Assembly: GCA_020740775.1 (NCBI GenBank)
Contig: JAHEWK010000004.1
Location: 2,294,001 to 2,358,000, forward strand
Direction of reading: 5' to 3'
DNA: 64,000 bases
DNA from: Ilyonectria destructans
Taxonomy: Eukaryota > Ascomycota > Sordariomycetes > Hypocreales > Nectriaceae
The notes beneath the pieces were generated by a model that saw only the letters and a list, made by a program, of their open reading frames with translations, ran no database searches and was not told the origin of the DNA. Positions 30,602 to 43,312 of the stretch are shown one piece after another. Every line of letters begins with the position of its first letter. Position 1 is the stretch's first letter. A program made the translations under genes and the position numbers.

Positions 30602-33600
30602 ATGTCTCAACAACAGTACCCTGAGCCCATTGCCGTCATCGGATCGGCATGCAGATTCCCAGGCGCATCCAGCTCACCCTCCAAGCTGTGGGAACTACTC
30701 AAACAACCTCGCGATGTTTTGAAGAAGTTCGATCCAGATCGTCTCAACCTGCAACGTTTCCACCATCCTAGCGGTGACACACACGGTGCCACCGATGTGG
30801 GCAACAAATCCTATCTCTTAGAAGAGAACACTCGGCTTTTCGATGCCTCGTTCTTCGGAATTAGCCCTCTAGAGGCTGCCGGCATGGACCCTCAGCAACG
30901 GTTGCTGCTAGAAACAGTCTACGAATCATTCGAGTCGGCTGGCGTAACCCTTGACCAGCTCAAGGGTTCTTTGACCTCGGTCCATGTTGGTGTCATGACA
31001 GCCGACTACTCCTTCATCCAACTTCGCGACCCCGAAACTCTCTCCAAGTACAACGCGACCGGCACAGCCAACAGCATCATCTCAAACCGAATTTCATACG
31101 TTTTCGACCTGAAAGGTCCATCTGAAACCATTGATACGGCATGCTCCAGCTCGCTGGTAGCACTACACCACGCGGCCCAGGGGTTGCGCAGTGGCGACTG
31201 CGAAACTGCCATTGTCGCCGGCGTCAACCTCATTTTTGACCCATCTCCCTACATCACCGAGTCCAAGCTGCACATGCTGTCGCCCGACTCCCAGTCTCGC
31301 ATGTGGGACAAATCCGCAAACGGTTACGCCCGTGGGGAGGGCACAGCGGCGCTGCTGCTCAAGCCCTTGAGCCGCGCCCTGAGGGATGGCGATCACATTG
31401 AAGGAATTGTTCGCAGCACTGGAGTCAACTCGGATGGTCAGAGTTCCGGTATCACTATGCCGTTTGCTCCTGCGCAAGCCGCGCTCATTCGCCAAACCTA
31501 TCTCCGTGCTGGTCTCGATCCCATCAAGGACCGGCCTCAGTACTTTGAGTGTCACGGTACTGGAACTCCAGCTGGTGATCCCGTTGAAGCGCGAGCTATC
31601 AGCGAATCGTTGTTGGGTGGTGAGAAATCCTCCAACAACCCCCTCTACGTGGGATCGGTCAAGACTGTCATCGGCCATCTGGAAGGCTGTGCAGGTCTGG
31701 CCGGTGTCATAAGGGCGCTCCTCGCACTCAAGAACCGCACCATCCCACCTAACCTCCATTTCAATGAACTCAACCCGGCCATTGCGCAATATTATGGCCC
31801 GATCCAGATCACTACGAAGGCGTTGCCGTGGCCTGAATTGCCGGCTGGGGCTCCTGCTCGAGCGAGTGTCAACAGCTTTGGGTTCGGAGGCACCAATGCC
31901 CATGCCATCATTGAAAGCTATGACAATGGAAGCGTGTCCAACAGCGCAAATGAGCAAGGTGAAAACTCCGAGGGATCCAGCGAAGGTGCTCTGGGTCCCC
32001 TGCTCTTTTCGGCTGGATCTGGATCATCGCTTCTGCGAACTGTTCAAGCCTACCTGGAGCACTTGAAAAAGAACCCTTCGCTCGATCTCCAAGATCTGAC
32101 CTGGCTGCTCCAAACTCGGCGAACCACTCACCGAGTTCGAACCCATTTCTCCGGTACGTCGCGAGACGCTGTCCTAGAAAACATGGCAAACTTCATCAAA
32201 ACCCACGAGAAGGCTTCGAGCTCCGCCATTGGATATCAGCCCCAGCTCGTCAACCCAAGCGAGGCTCCTGGTGTTCTTGGAGTCTTCACCGGCCAAGGTG
32301 CGCAGTGGCCTGCTATGGGACGCGAGTTGATTCAAAAGTCGCCTCTTTTTCGCAAGACAATTGAAGAATGCGAAGCAGTGTTGGATGCTCTGCCCGAAGG
32401 CGATGCCCCTGAGTGGTCCCTGATGCAGGAATTGACAGCGGATGCCTCCTCCTCACGACTGTCCGAAGCGGTGATTTCGCAGCCTTTGTGCACAGCTGTA
32501 CAGCTCGCCCTCGTCAACCTACTCGCAGCTGCGGGTATTGAGTTTGATGCAGTTGTCGGCCATTCCTCTGGCGAGATTGCTGCCACATATGCATCCGGTA
32601 TCATCACCCTCAAGGGCGCAATGCAAATTTCCTACTATCGAGGCTTCCATGCCAAGCTCGCCACTGGCCCCGACGGCGAACGTGGAGGCATGCTGGCGGC
32701 TGGACTCTCATTCGAAAAGGCTTCTCAGTTCTGTTCCCGTCCGGAGTTCCAGGGCCGCATCCAGGTGGCTGCTAGCAACGCTCCGCAGAGCGTTACTCTC
32801 TCAGGAGACATCAACGCAATCAAGGAAGCCAAGGAACAACTCGACAAGGATAACGTTTTTGCTCGTCAGCTGAAGGTGGACACCGCGTACCATTCGCACC
32901 ACATGCAGCTCTGCGCTGAGCCCTACCTTAAGTCACTGCTGGCTTGCGATATTGAAGTCCGGGCCCCGAAGCCTGGCCGCTGTGTTTGGAACTCGAGTGT
33001 GCGCGGCGATGCGGAACTTCTGAAGCGTGATTTGAGTCCTCTTAAGGGCTCCTACTGGGTGGCCAACATGGTCCAGACTGTGCTCTTCTCTCAGGCCGTT
33101 GAGTCATCCATCTGGCACGGAGGTCCGTTCGACTTGGCCATTGAAGTTGGCCCTCATCCCGCGCTCAAGGGTCCCACTGAGCAGACTCTTAAGGCCGCTT
33201 ACGGCTCTGTGCCATTGTACACAGGCGCACTGAAGCGCGGTGGCAGCGATGTCGAGGCCTTTTCTGCGACGTTGGGTGTTACCTGGGCACAGCTTGGCCC
33301 GTCGTTTGTTGATTTTGCTGGCTACAGAGATGCGTTCTATGAGTCTAAGCCCCCCAATCCTAAGGTCACTAAGGACCTGCCTTCGTACTCCTGGGACCAC
33401 GACAAGGACTACTGGCGTGAGTCCCGCATCTCTCGGAGATACCGTACTGGCAAAGACCTCGGCCACGAGCTCCTGGGACGCCGCACACCGGATGACAATG
33501 ATCATGAGCTTCGCTGGCGAAACGTCCTCAAGCTGAGCGAAATGCCCTGGGTTCGTGGGCATGAGGTCTTGGACGAAGTGCTGCTGCCAGGCGCCGCCTA

Positions 33601-36600
33601 CGTGTCAATTGCGGTCGAAGCTGGAAAGCATCTCGCGGCCTCACTTGGGAAGCCAGTTAGACTCCTGGACGTTGAGAATGTGGACATTCTCCGCCCCGTC
33701 GTCGTGCCTGACAATCAGGAAGGAGTTGAGACTTTGTTCACCGCGCGACTGCTCCATAGTTCTCCATCTGATGGTGTTTTGCGGGCTAAGTTTTCATACT
33801 ACATCTGCAATGACCAGTCGAGTGGCTCAATGGTTCATACTTGCAGTGGTGATCTTGCTGTTCACCTTGGAACCGACTCTGAAGCTGGGGAATTGCTACC
33901 GCCAAGAGATCCAGTGCCTCCGAACCTGGTCAATATCGACAGTGGACGAGTCTACAAGATGTTTGGGGGTATCGACCTCAAATACTCCGGCGTTTTCCGA
34001 AGCATCACCGACAGCAAACGATGTCTCAACTATGCAGCGGCAACGGGAACTTGGGCCGAGGGTTCTCTGAGTGACCAATACGTCGTTCATCCCGCCATGC
34101 TCGACGTTGCCTTCCAAACCCTGTTCATTGCCCGCGCGCATCCAGCTAGTCGGCAGATCACTTCTGCCTTGCTGCCATCACACATTGCCCGAGTCCGGGT
34201 CAGTCCATCAGTCCAAATCTTGCAACCAGAGGGTGGAGGTGATATCAAAGCAGGCTTTGAATCCTGGGTTGTTGGCCAGACTGCCACTTCTCTGACCGGA
34301 GACCTGAATGTGTACGACGCCGAGTCTGGAAAGACGTTCCTGCAGGTTGAGGGCCTTGCGACAAAGATGGTCGGCGAGCAGGATGCCTCTCAAGACCAAC
34401 CGATCTTTTCTAAGACTGTCTGGGGGAGCTATGACTCGTGCGGCCTGGCTGATCCTGTTCGCGACCCTGCCAAGGATGCCGTGGCAACTCGCCTAGCAGA
34501 GAACATCGAACGCGTCGCGCTATTTTATATCAAGCGCACTGTGAACCAGATTGGCGTTGACGAAAGGGCAGGATTCCAGTGGTATCACCAGCGCATGTTC
34601 GGAGCCTTTGAGAAGCACCTGGCGAATATCAAGAATGATGAGCACCCAGTCTTGCCCAGCAAGTGGCTTGCCGATGAGGCGTCAGTACTGGACGCTATCA
34701 ATGCTGAGCATCCTGATTCGATCGACTTGCAGCTCCTTCATGCTGTGGGCGAGAATCTGGTAGACGTTGTTAGAGGCACGACCCAGTTACTAGAGGTCAT
34801 GCAGAAGGATGAGATGCTGGACCGCTTCTACATGGACAACTGTGCATCTGCCCCGATCAATCAGAGCATTGCCGACATCCTAGAGCAGATCACTTTCAAG
34901 TTCCCGCGCTGCAACATCCTGGAAATTGGTGCAGGAACTGGCGGTACGGTAAGTCTTAAGCCTAAACTATTTCCGTTAAGATTAACCTGCCATAATACTA
35001 ACCTGAGACTTAGACATGGAGTGTTCTCAACGCTATCAACAACGCTTACGACTCGTACACTTACACTGATATCTCTTCGGGCTTTTTCCCCAATGCAGCT
35101 GAGAAATTTTCCGACTTCGCACACAAGATGGCTTTCAGAATCCTCGATGTGGAGAAGGAGCCCGCAGCACAGGGCTTTGTTGAGAACTCATACGACGTCA
35201 TTATCGCAGCGAATGTGCTTCATGCAACGCGCTCTCTGGAGACAACTCTGCGTAATGTGAGGTCGCTCCTCAAGCCAGGTGGCTTCCTTGTCTTGATGGA
35301 AGTAACAGGAATGCAAAGCGTCCGTGTGACTTTTATCTTGGGCGGTCTTCCTGGATGGTGGCTGGGTGCAGACGATGGCCGTCCACTCGGTCCTGGAGTA
35401 TCTGTCGTGGACTGGGACGTGCTCTTGGACAAGACAGGATTTTCAGGAGCTGATACTGTCATGCATGATCTGAAAGACGAGACCAAGCACTGCAACTCGT
35501 TGATTGTCAGCCAGGCTGTTGATGACGACTTCTTGCGCATGCGCGAACCGCTCTCCTACATGGCCGAGCTCCCTCCTCTCACAGAGCCACTACTTGTCAT
35601 CGGCGGCAAGAAACTCACGACAACGAAAATGATGGGCGAAATCCAGAAGCTTCTTCCGAGGTCGTGGAAGCGTCACGTTCAAACGATCGGCAGCATTGAT
35701 GAGATTGATACAGCCAAGCTGATCCCCCGGATGGATGTCATCTGTCTTCAGGAGGCCGACGAGCCACTATTCGCCACTCCCATGACTGCGAAGCGGATCT
35801 CGCTTCTAAAGAGTCTCCTGATGAGTACGAGGAACATGCTTTGGGTGACTGGCGCGGGCAAGTCTCACACTCCACGAACGAGCATCTTCCTCGGAATCGC
35901 ACGTATTGTTCCGTCCGAGTTGCCGCAGTTGAATCTGCAGATCCTCGGCATCGAGTCCGGATCAGCACATTCTATCGCGGCCAAGAACTGTGTCGAAGCA
36001 TTCCTACGTCTGAGAGCAGCAGAGGACGGTAGCATCCGTCACATGTTGTGGTCCCAGGAGCCCGAAATGGAGATCCTCGCCGACGGCCAGAGCATGATCC
36101 CGCGAGTGATGCCAAACAAACCCCTGAACGAGTTGTACAACGCATCGAGGCGTGCCGTCACCAAGACTGTCAACGCGAATGAGGTTCCTGTTCGGGCTGT
36201 CGCTGGATCAGCTAAGATGATGCTGCAAGCTGCTGACATGCAAGGCGAAGGTGTTGAGCACGCTCAAGTTCAAGTTAAATATGCTTTGCACATTCCCGCC
36301 GCAACCGGTGAGGGTATCTATCTCATCTATGGATATCTTCAGGGATCTGAATCTGGAAGCCCCATCATGGCAATTTCCAAATTCAACGCCTCCGTTGTTG
36401 ATGTCGACTCTGAGCACCTCATTGGCATTGACGAGGATGATTGCACGCCTGTCATTCTCGTTGCAATGGCCAACCACATGCTTGCACGAGCCATCGCAAT
36501 CCTTGCATCTAGATCTCATCGGGTACTCCTGTATCAGCCTGAAGAATCATTGGCGAACCTGGTTGCCGCCGAGCTTGCAGCTCGGGGAGGTCAAGCCCAC

Positions 36601-39600
36601 TTTGCCTCTTCACGCCCAGACACCCCTGATGGGTGGATCAAGGTACACGCGAATGCATCGAAGCGTGCTGTTAACAGAATCTTGCCTCGTGGCATCCAGC
36701 TTTATATCGATTGCTCTGGTTATTCGTCTGCCTCAATCCTGGGTGGATCATCCGCCGCAAATACGCTTCGAGCCTCTGTCCCAGCGAGTTGCGCAACCAA
36801 GCAGCTCGACGCCGATCTTTTGCAAGAAGCTCTCCGGATAACCAATAAGGGGGAAGTCGCACTACTTGAAGAGACATATTCCAAGGCCAAGAGCCCATCA
36901 TGCCTGACCCAGGAACAACTTCTCGACTTCGAAACGATCAAGGCTGCTGACCTAGCCGGTGCCGACGCATCGTCGCTCATGCACAAGAGATACGTCACTG
37001 ATTGGCAAGAAAAGGAGTCACTCCTCATGACTATCCAGCCTCTAGATCTGCAGGGAATATTCAAGCCCGACAAGACCTATTTCATGGTCGGTATGGCAGG
37101 TGGCCTGGGTCTTTCCATTTGCCAGTGGATGATCCGGAATGGTGCTAAGCACTTGGTTATCACGAGTCGAAATCCCAAAGTTGACGACAGCCTGCTTGAA
37201 GATGCACCTCGCGCAAATACGGCCGTACACGTCATGTCAATGGATGTGTCTAAGAGAGACTCCGTCGAGAGCGTCGTTCGACTTGTCCAAGAGACCATGC
37301 CTCCAATTGCAGGTGTGTGTAACGCTGCCATGGTCTTGTCGGACAAGCTCTTCATCGATATGGACGTCGATCAACTCAACAATACTCTTGCGGCCAAGGT
37401 ATATGGCACTGAGCACCTCGACTCCGTGTTCGGTGAAATGCCGCTAGACTTCTTCGTTCTGCTCTCATCCGTTGCGACAGTCATTGGAAACATTGGACAA
37501 GCCAACTACCACGCTGCTAACCTCTTCATGACGAGTCTCGTTGCCCAGCGTCGCGCGAGAGGCCTTACTGGTTCCGTTGTCCACGTTGGATACATCTCTG
37601 ATGTTGGTTATGTGACGCGTCAGGATCGAGACCGCCAACTCGACCAGCACTTCCGCAACGTCCGCTTGATGCCTCTGTCTGAGACCGATGTGCACCACGC
37701 ATTTGCCGAGGCTATCAGGGGTGGAAAGCCCGGGAGCGTCTCTGGCTCGCCAGACATCATCATGGGCCTCGAGACATTCACAGAGCCCTTGGCACCGGAG
37801 AAGCAGCCGCTTTGGCTGGCTAACCCGCGGTTCTCGCACTTCGTGCCGCCCACCATGTTGCAGACACAGCAGCAACACCGTGGCTCTGGAAATGCTGACA
37901 ATGTCCGAAAGCAGGTTGAGGAAGCCGAGTCCGAGGAAGATGCTGTTGCTGCCGTTCTCAAGGCTTTCTGTAACAAGCTTGAGTCTATCCTACAGCTAAC
38001 AGCTGGAAGCGTCAACGTTCAACGCGCCATTATCGATTTGGGCATTGACTCTTTGGTAGCAGTCGAAATTCGAACTTGGTTCTTGAAAGAACTGGGTGCC
38101 GAGGTGGCTGTAGTGAAGATTCTTGGAGGCGACACTGTGATCCAGGTTTGCACATGGGCAACGAAGAAGGTCATGGCCATCAACATGAAGAAGAAGGAGG
38201 CGCTGAAGCAAGAAGAGCCAACTGCTGAGAAGCCTGCTAAAGCTGCCGTCCCTCATTCCACTCCTGCCGTCAAGAGCGCATCACTTACCGTCCCGGCCGA
38301 AGCTTCAAGCAGAACTCCAGAGTCCAACAGCGCCAGCGCATCCGATGTGGAAGACTCAGGGACATCGACCCCAACCAGTAAAGTCGGCACTTCGAGCAGC
38401 GGTAGCTCAGTTGCCAAGGTTGAGCTCGGTGATGCTGATGCCGCTTCAGTGAACACAAGTTCTTCTGAGACAGATGAAGCAATCGCCAAACCGGAGACGA
38501 TCCGTGAAGAAACAATGTCAACGGCCCAGTCCCGCATCTGGTTTCTGTCCAAGCACTTGGAGGACCCGGCAGCTTTCAACATGACCTTTCACTATCGTGC
38601 CAAAGGCCCTTTGAGCATGGCCCGACTAAGACACGCACTTCAAGTGACCACACATCATCATGAGTGCCTTCGAATGCGCTTCTACCAACGTCTCGGAGAC
38701 GGACATCCGATGCAGGGAGTCATGGGCTCGTCCTTGTACGAGCTCAAGCACGTATCCGATGCCGCCGGGAGTGATGTAGAGGCTGAGCTCGCCCGAACAA
38801 AGTCACGAGTGTGGGATCTCGAGAATGGACAGACATTCGGAGTGACTGTACTCAGCCATAACTCCGAGGAGCATGACATTATTTACGGATACCACCATCT
38901 CGTGATGGATGTCGTGGGCTGGCATGTCTTTGTTCATGACTTGAACAAGGCATACAAGATGCAGTTGCTGGATAAGAGTGCTGGCTCCTACGTTGAGTAC
39001 ACCGCGCTTCAGCTGGAGCAAGAGAAGGCTGGCGCTCATGACGAGCACGTCGAGTTTTGGCAGGCCGAGTTTGCAACCCCCCCTGATACCCTTCCGTTAT
39101 TGCCAATGGCTCACGTCAACACTCGACCAGCAGAGCCGAGCAAGGAAAGTCACCACGAATACCGACAACTCGAGACGAAGCAATTCGAGGCGCTGAAGGA
39201 GACTTGCCAGCGTCTTCGCATTAGCGCATTCCATTTCCATCTCGCCGTTATGCAGGTCTTGCTCGCTCGATATGCCAACACCGAAGACATCTGCATTGGC
39301 CTCGTCGACGCTAACCGTGACGATTCCCGTTTCGCCCAGACAGTCGGCTGCTTCATCAACATGCTTCCTGTGCGCTCTCAAGTGCATAGTCAAGCTAGCT
39401 TTGCCAATGTAGCACGAGCAGCCTCCAAAAAGGCCCTCGCAGCATTTGCCCATGCTGCAATTCCCTTCGACATGATCCTCGACAAAGTCAAGGCTCCTCG
39501 ATCGTCTGCAAGCACACCTCTTTTCCAAGCCGCAGTAAACTACCGCACGGGCTCAGTCTGGGAGCTGCCGTTGGGAGACTGCCAGATGACGCTTGCGGGT

Positions 39601-42600
39601 GCCAAAGATGCGGATAACCCATACGATATCAGTCTAGGTATCACCGACATGGGCTCAGGATGCATGATCGAGATTCACTGCCAGGCCTCTTTGTATTCAT
39701 CCGAAGGCTGTCGTACTATCCTGGACTCATACTTGCGCCTACTGGATAGCTTTTCAACGAACCCTCACATGAATATCAATGAATGTGCGATCCACGACGA
39801 GTCCCAGGTCATCCAAGCACTTGAGCTTGGAAAGGGTCCAGAAATGCAGTTTGGATGGCCTGCTACCTTGTCTCAGCGAGTTTTGGACATGTGCAACTTA
39901 CACGCGGACAAGCCTTCCATCAAGGACAAGACAACCACGCTGTCATATTCGAATCTGGCCACTCGTATCAACGCGGTAGCAGACGCCATCCTTCAAGCAG
40001 GGTGCACCGCCGGCTCTCAGGTCGCAGTCCTGTGCGAGCCAACGGCGGATGCCACCATTGCCATGCTAGCTGTGATGCATATTGGAGCTGTATATATTCC
40101 TCTGGATACCAGCTTGCCAACCGCACGCCACGCGGCTATGGTGCAAAGCTGCAGACCAACCCTGATCCTGTCCCACTCTGCTACCGAGGAGCTGGTCCGT
40201 GATCTTGGCAGAGAGCTAGAAGCTCCTATTCGACAAGTACGCATCGATGACATTGCCGAGTGTGAGCAGACCGTGGCTTGTGCTGTTGAGCCAGGTGCCC
40301 CCGCCGTCTTGCTGTTTACCAGCGGTTCAACGGGTAAGCCCAAGGGCATCTTTCTCTCGCAGGCCAACTTCGTCAACCATCTCGCGTTGAAGACAAACTT
40401 GCTGGATATCGGCCAGGAGACTGTTCTTCAGCAGAGCTCTCTTGGCTTTGATATGTCCTTGGTGCAGGCCTTCTGTGCTCTTGCCAACGGCGGCCTCTTG
40501 GTGATTGCTCCGACTGAGATGAGGCGTGACCCTGTCGAGTTGACAGGACTGGTGAGCCGTGAACGCATTTCGTTCACAATTGCCACTCCTTCCGAATACC
40601 TCGCTTGGATGCAATATGGAGAGTCATCGCTTGAGGAGAACACAGCTTGGCGCCATGCCTGCATGGGTGGCGAGCAAGTCTCTAAGCAGTTGAAGAGTGA
40701 GCTACGTCGTCTCGGCCTGTCAGGTTTGAGATTGACCAACTGCTATGGGCCAACCGAGATCACCGCTGCGGCTACTTTCCAGACCATTGAGCTGGAAGAT
40801 AAGCAGGAGTTCAATGAGAGAGCCAGGTTTGCTGTGGGCAAAGCTCTTCCAAACTACTCAGTGTGTATCCTCGATGCGTCGGGTCGGCCGCAGCCTGTTC
40901 AGCACACTGGAGAGATCTGCATCGGGGGTGAGGGAGTGGCACTTGGTTACTTGGACCTGGTGGACGAAACAAATCGCAAGTTCATCAAGGACATAACGAT
41001 CAAAGATCAACAAGCAACAGGTCGAAGGATTTACCGCACCGGTGATCAAGGACGGCTGATGGCCGATGGAACTCTCCTGTGCCTTGGTCGTCTGGAGGGT
41101 GACACCCAGGTCAAACTGCGCGGTTTGCGCATCGAGCTCCGGGAAGTTGAATCCGCTCTTCTTCAAGCTGCGGATGGTATCCTTTCTACCGTGGTAGTCT
41201 CCCAGCGGGGAGATGTTTTAGTTGCGCATGCCACTCTGTCTCCAGGCAATGATGATGTCAGACAGGAAGAGTTGACCCAGATTCTTGGTCGACTGAGGCT
41301 GCCACAGTATTTCATCCCAGCTGCAGTTGTCATCCTCACTACGATGCCAACTAACTCTAACGGAAAGCTTGACCGCAAGGCCATCGCTGGTCTTCCTCTT
41401 CCCGAGAGAAGTTCAACGGGGGCTCAAGAGAAGCTGACGATCCGCCAAGGCGAGCTCCGGCTACTTTGGGAGCGGGTTCTCCCTGAGACAGGAACAACAA
41501 GTCGCATTGTCCCATCCTCGGACTTTTTCCTGCTCGGCGGCAACTCACTGTTGATGATGAAGCTCCAGGCCGCAATCAGAGAGTCTATCGGTGTGGCTAT
41601 CTCAACGCGAACTCTCTACCAGGCCAGTACGCTCCGGGAAATGGCACGGCGCATCGATGAGCAACAAGAGGCGCAGACCGACGACACTGGAAAGGAGATT
41701 GACTGGTCAGTGGAGACTACTATCCCGAAACAGTTGCTAGCTCAAATCCGGGAGCTTGCTGCACCAGCGAAGAGCCTGAAGTCGGCCAAGTCAGATGGGA
41801 TTGAGGTCTTGATGACTGGTGCGACAAGCTTCCTGGGTGAGAATCTCCTCCAAGCCCTGCTACAGTCACCGGTGGTGCGCAAAGTGCACTGTGTTGCAAT
41901 TTTGGCCGACGAGCGGCACCGAGTTCCCGAGGATGAGAAGGTCAAGTGCTACAAGGGAAGTCTGCTCTCGTCAACTCTGGGACTTAACACGGACGAGTGC
42001 GAGAGTCTGGAGCAGTCTGTCGATGTCATTATCCACGCGGGCTCCAGTGGTCATTGTCTCAACACATATGATTCCTTGCGCATACCCAACCTGCTTTCAA
42101 CTCACTTCCTCGCCTCGCTCGCCCTGCCTCGCTCGATTCCGCTGCTCTTCTTGTCGTCGAATCGCGTGGTTCTCCTGTCTGGCAACACAGCACCGCCCCC
42201 AAGCTCTGTCGCGGCTTTTGCGCCGGCAACGGACGGCCTCGAGGGATACACTGCAAGCAAGTGGGCGAGCGAAAGTTTCCTGGAGAATCTGGTCGCCCAC
42301 ATGCAACAGGCTTCTGGATCGCCATTGACCGTTTCTGTGCACCGACCGTGTGTTGTGGTCAGCGAGAATGCTCCCAACTCGGACGCGTTGAACGCCATCT
42401 TGCGTTACTCGGTCTCGATGCGATGTGTGCCGCAGTTAGATAAGGTAGAAGGGTATTTGGACTTTGGAAAGGTGGAAAATATTGTTGGCGAGATTGCGGA
42501 GGAGGCACTGAAACTTGCCCGAGCTGGGCGGGACGGCGTTGCCACGATTCAGTTTAAACATCACTCTGGAGGGATCAAGGCGCCGGTTCGCGAGTTCCGG

Positions 42601-42765
42601 GCGCATATGGAAACCATCTACGGGGGAAGTTTTGAGGAGGTGGATGTGACAGAATGGTTGCGTCGCGCAGCTGATGCGGGCATAGATCCCTTGATTACTG
42701 CGTATTTGGAGGGTATCTTGGACAACGGATCGCCTATGGTGTTTCCCTACTTGGGAGAGGAGTGA
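30602..42765 (+). CDS. iccA: Hybrid highly reducing PKS-NRPS (KS-MAT-DH-cMT-KR-ACP-C-A-T-R)
   Basis: Two exons: 30602-34948 and 35014-42765, joined by a 65-nt intron (GTAAGT, branch TACTAAC), 4,032 residues. KS: DTACSSS with Cys181, His318 and His359. MAT: GHSSGE with Ser655. DH: His987 and Asp1168 (HPAMLD). c[13 protein letters not shown] from 1440, split by the intron. KR: GMAGGLG (2142-2148), Ser2268 and Tyr2281. No ER NADPH motif is seen, so the neighbouring reductase acts in trans. ACP: GIDSL with Ser2462. C: HHLVMD (2743-2748), where the following Gly is Val. [10 protein letters not shown] (3219), CYGPTE (3359) and Lys3567. T: GGNSL with Ser3627. R: TGATSFLG (3717), Ser3830/3831, Tyr3861 and Lys3865. 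It makes a methylated reduced polyketide, links it to an amino acid and releases it, probably as a tetramic acid. Tyrosine as substrate is expected only if the ilicicolin H assignment holds. Confidence 0.95.
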
Positions 42766-43312
42766 TTTTCACGGCATGTTTAGTTTAGTATTCTCCTTGT
42801 TAAAACGCACTACGTAAACGACATACTATGTCATAAATCCTAAAACGAAGTTGCACATAATACAATGGCTACACTTAAACAGTTGTGTATTGATCCTGTA
42901 ACACGTCAACTTACTCCCCCATCTCATGTGGAATATAATTACTGCTTCTCCCTCCCTGTGATTAGAGAAACCCTTACTGTGTTCTCTACCACATGAAAAC
43001 GCCATTTCATAGGCAGACAGCTATACTGGAGTCCATAGTCGAATAATGATGACCTCTTTTGGAGGGAGCAACCCCCTGTAGCCTTGTGAGTGCATTCCGT
43101 CAGCGCTTGTGACGCGGGGCTTCGATGGAGATTTACGGAGATTTCGTCGCCCTCAACGGAATATTCCTTCGGGGTCACGGAGAATTCCTCAAACGACCAC
43201 ATTCAGCCAATAGTTGCATTACTTAAAACAGATTGGGTAATTATAATGAGGGAAAGTCTCAATTCGCTTTGCCAGAAGAGAAACCCTTCGAACTCGTGGA
43301 CATAGAACCAGC
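42766..43312. promoter_or_regulatory. Intergenic region PKS-NRPS / OYE-like gene
   Basis: This 547-bp gap lies between two tandem plus-strand genes. CGGAATATTC at 43157-43166, about 150 bp before the OYE start, resembles the motifs in the PKS-NRPS promoter. No gene was seen. Confidence 0.4.

Noticed and set aside
34949..35260. PKS-NRPS split into two genes (frames ending at 35260 and starting at 35128)
   Set aside because: A 65-nt intron with GTAAGT and TACTAAC joins the cMT motif in phase, giving one 4,032-residue protein.
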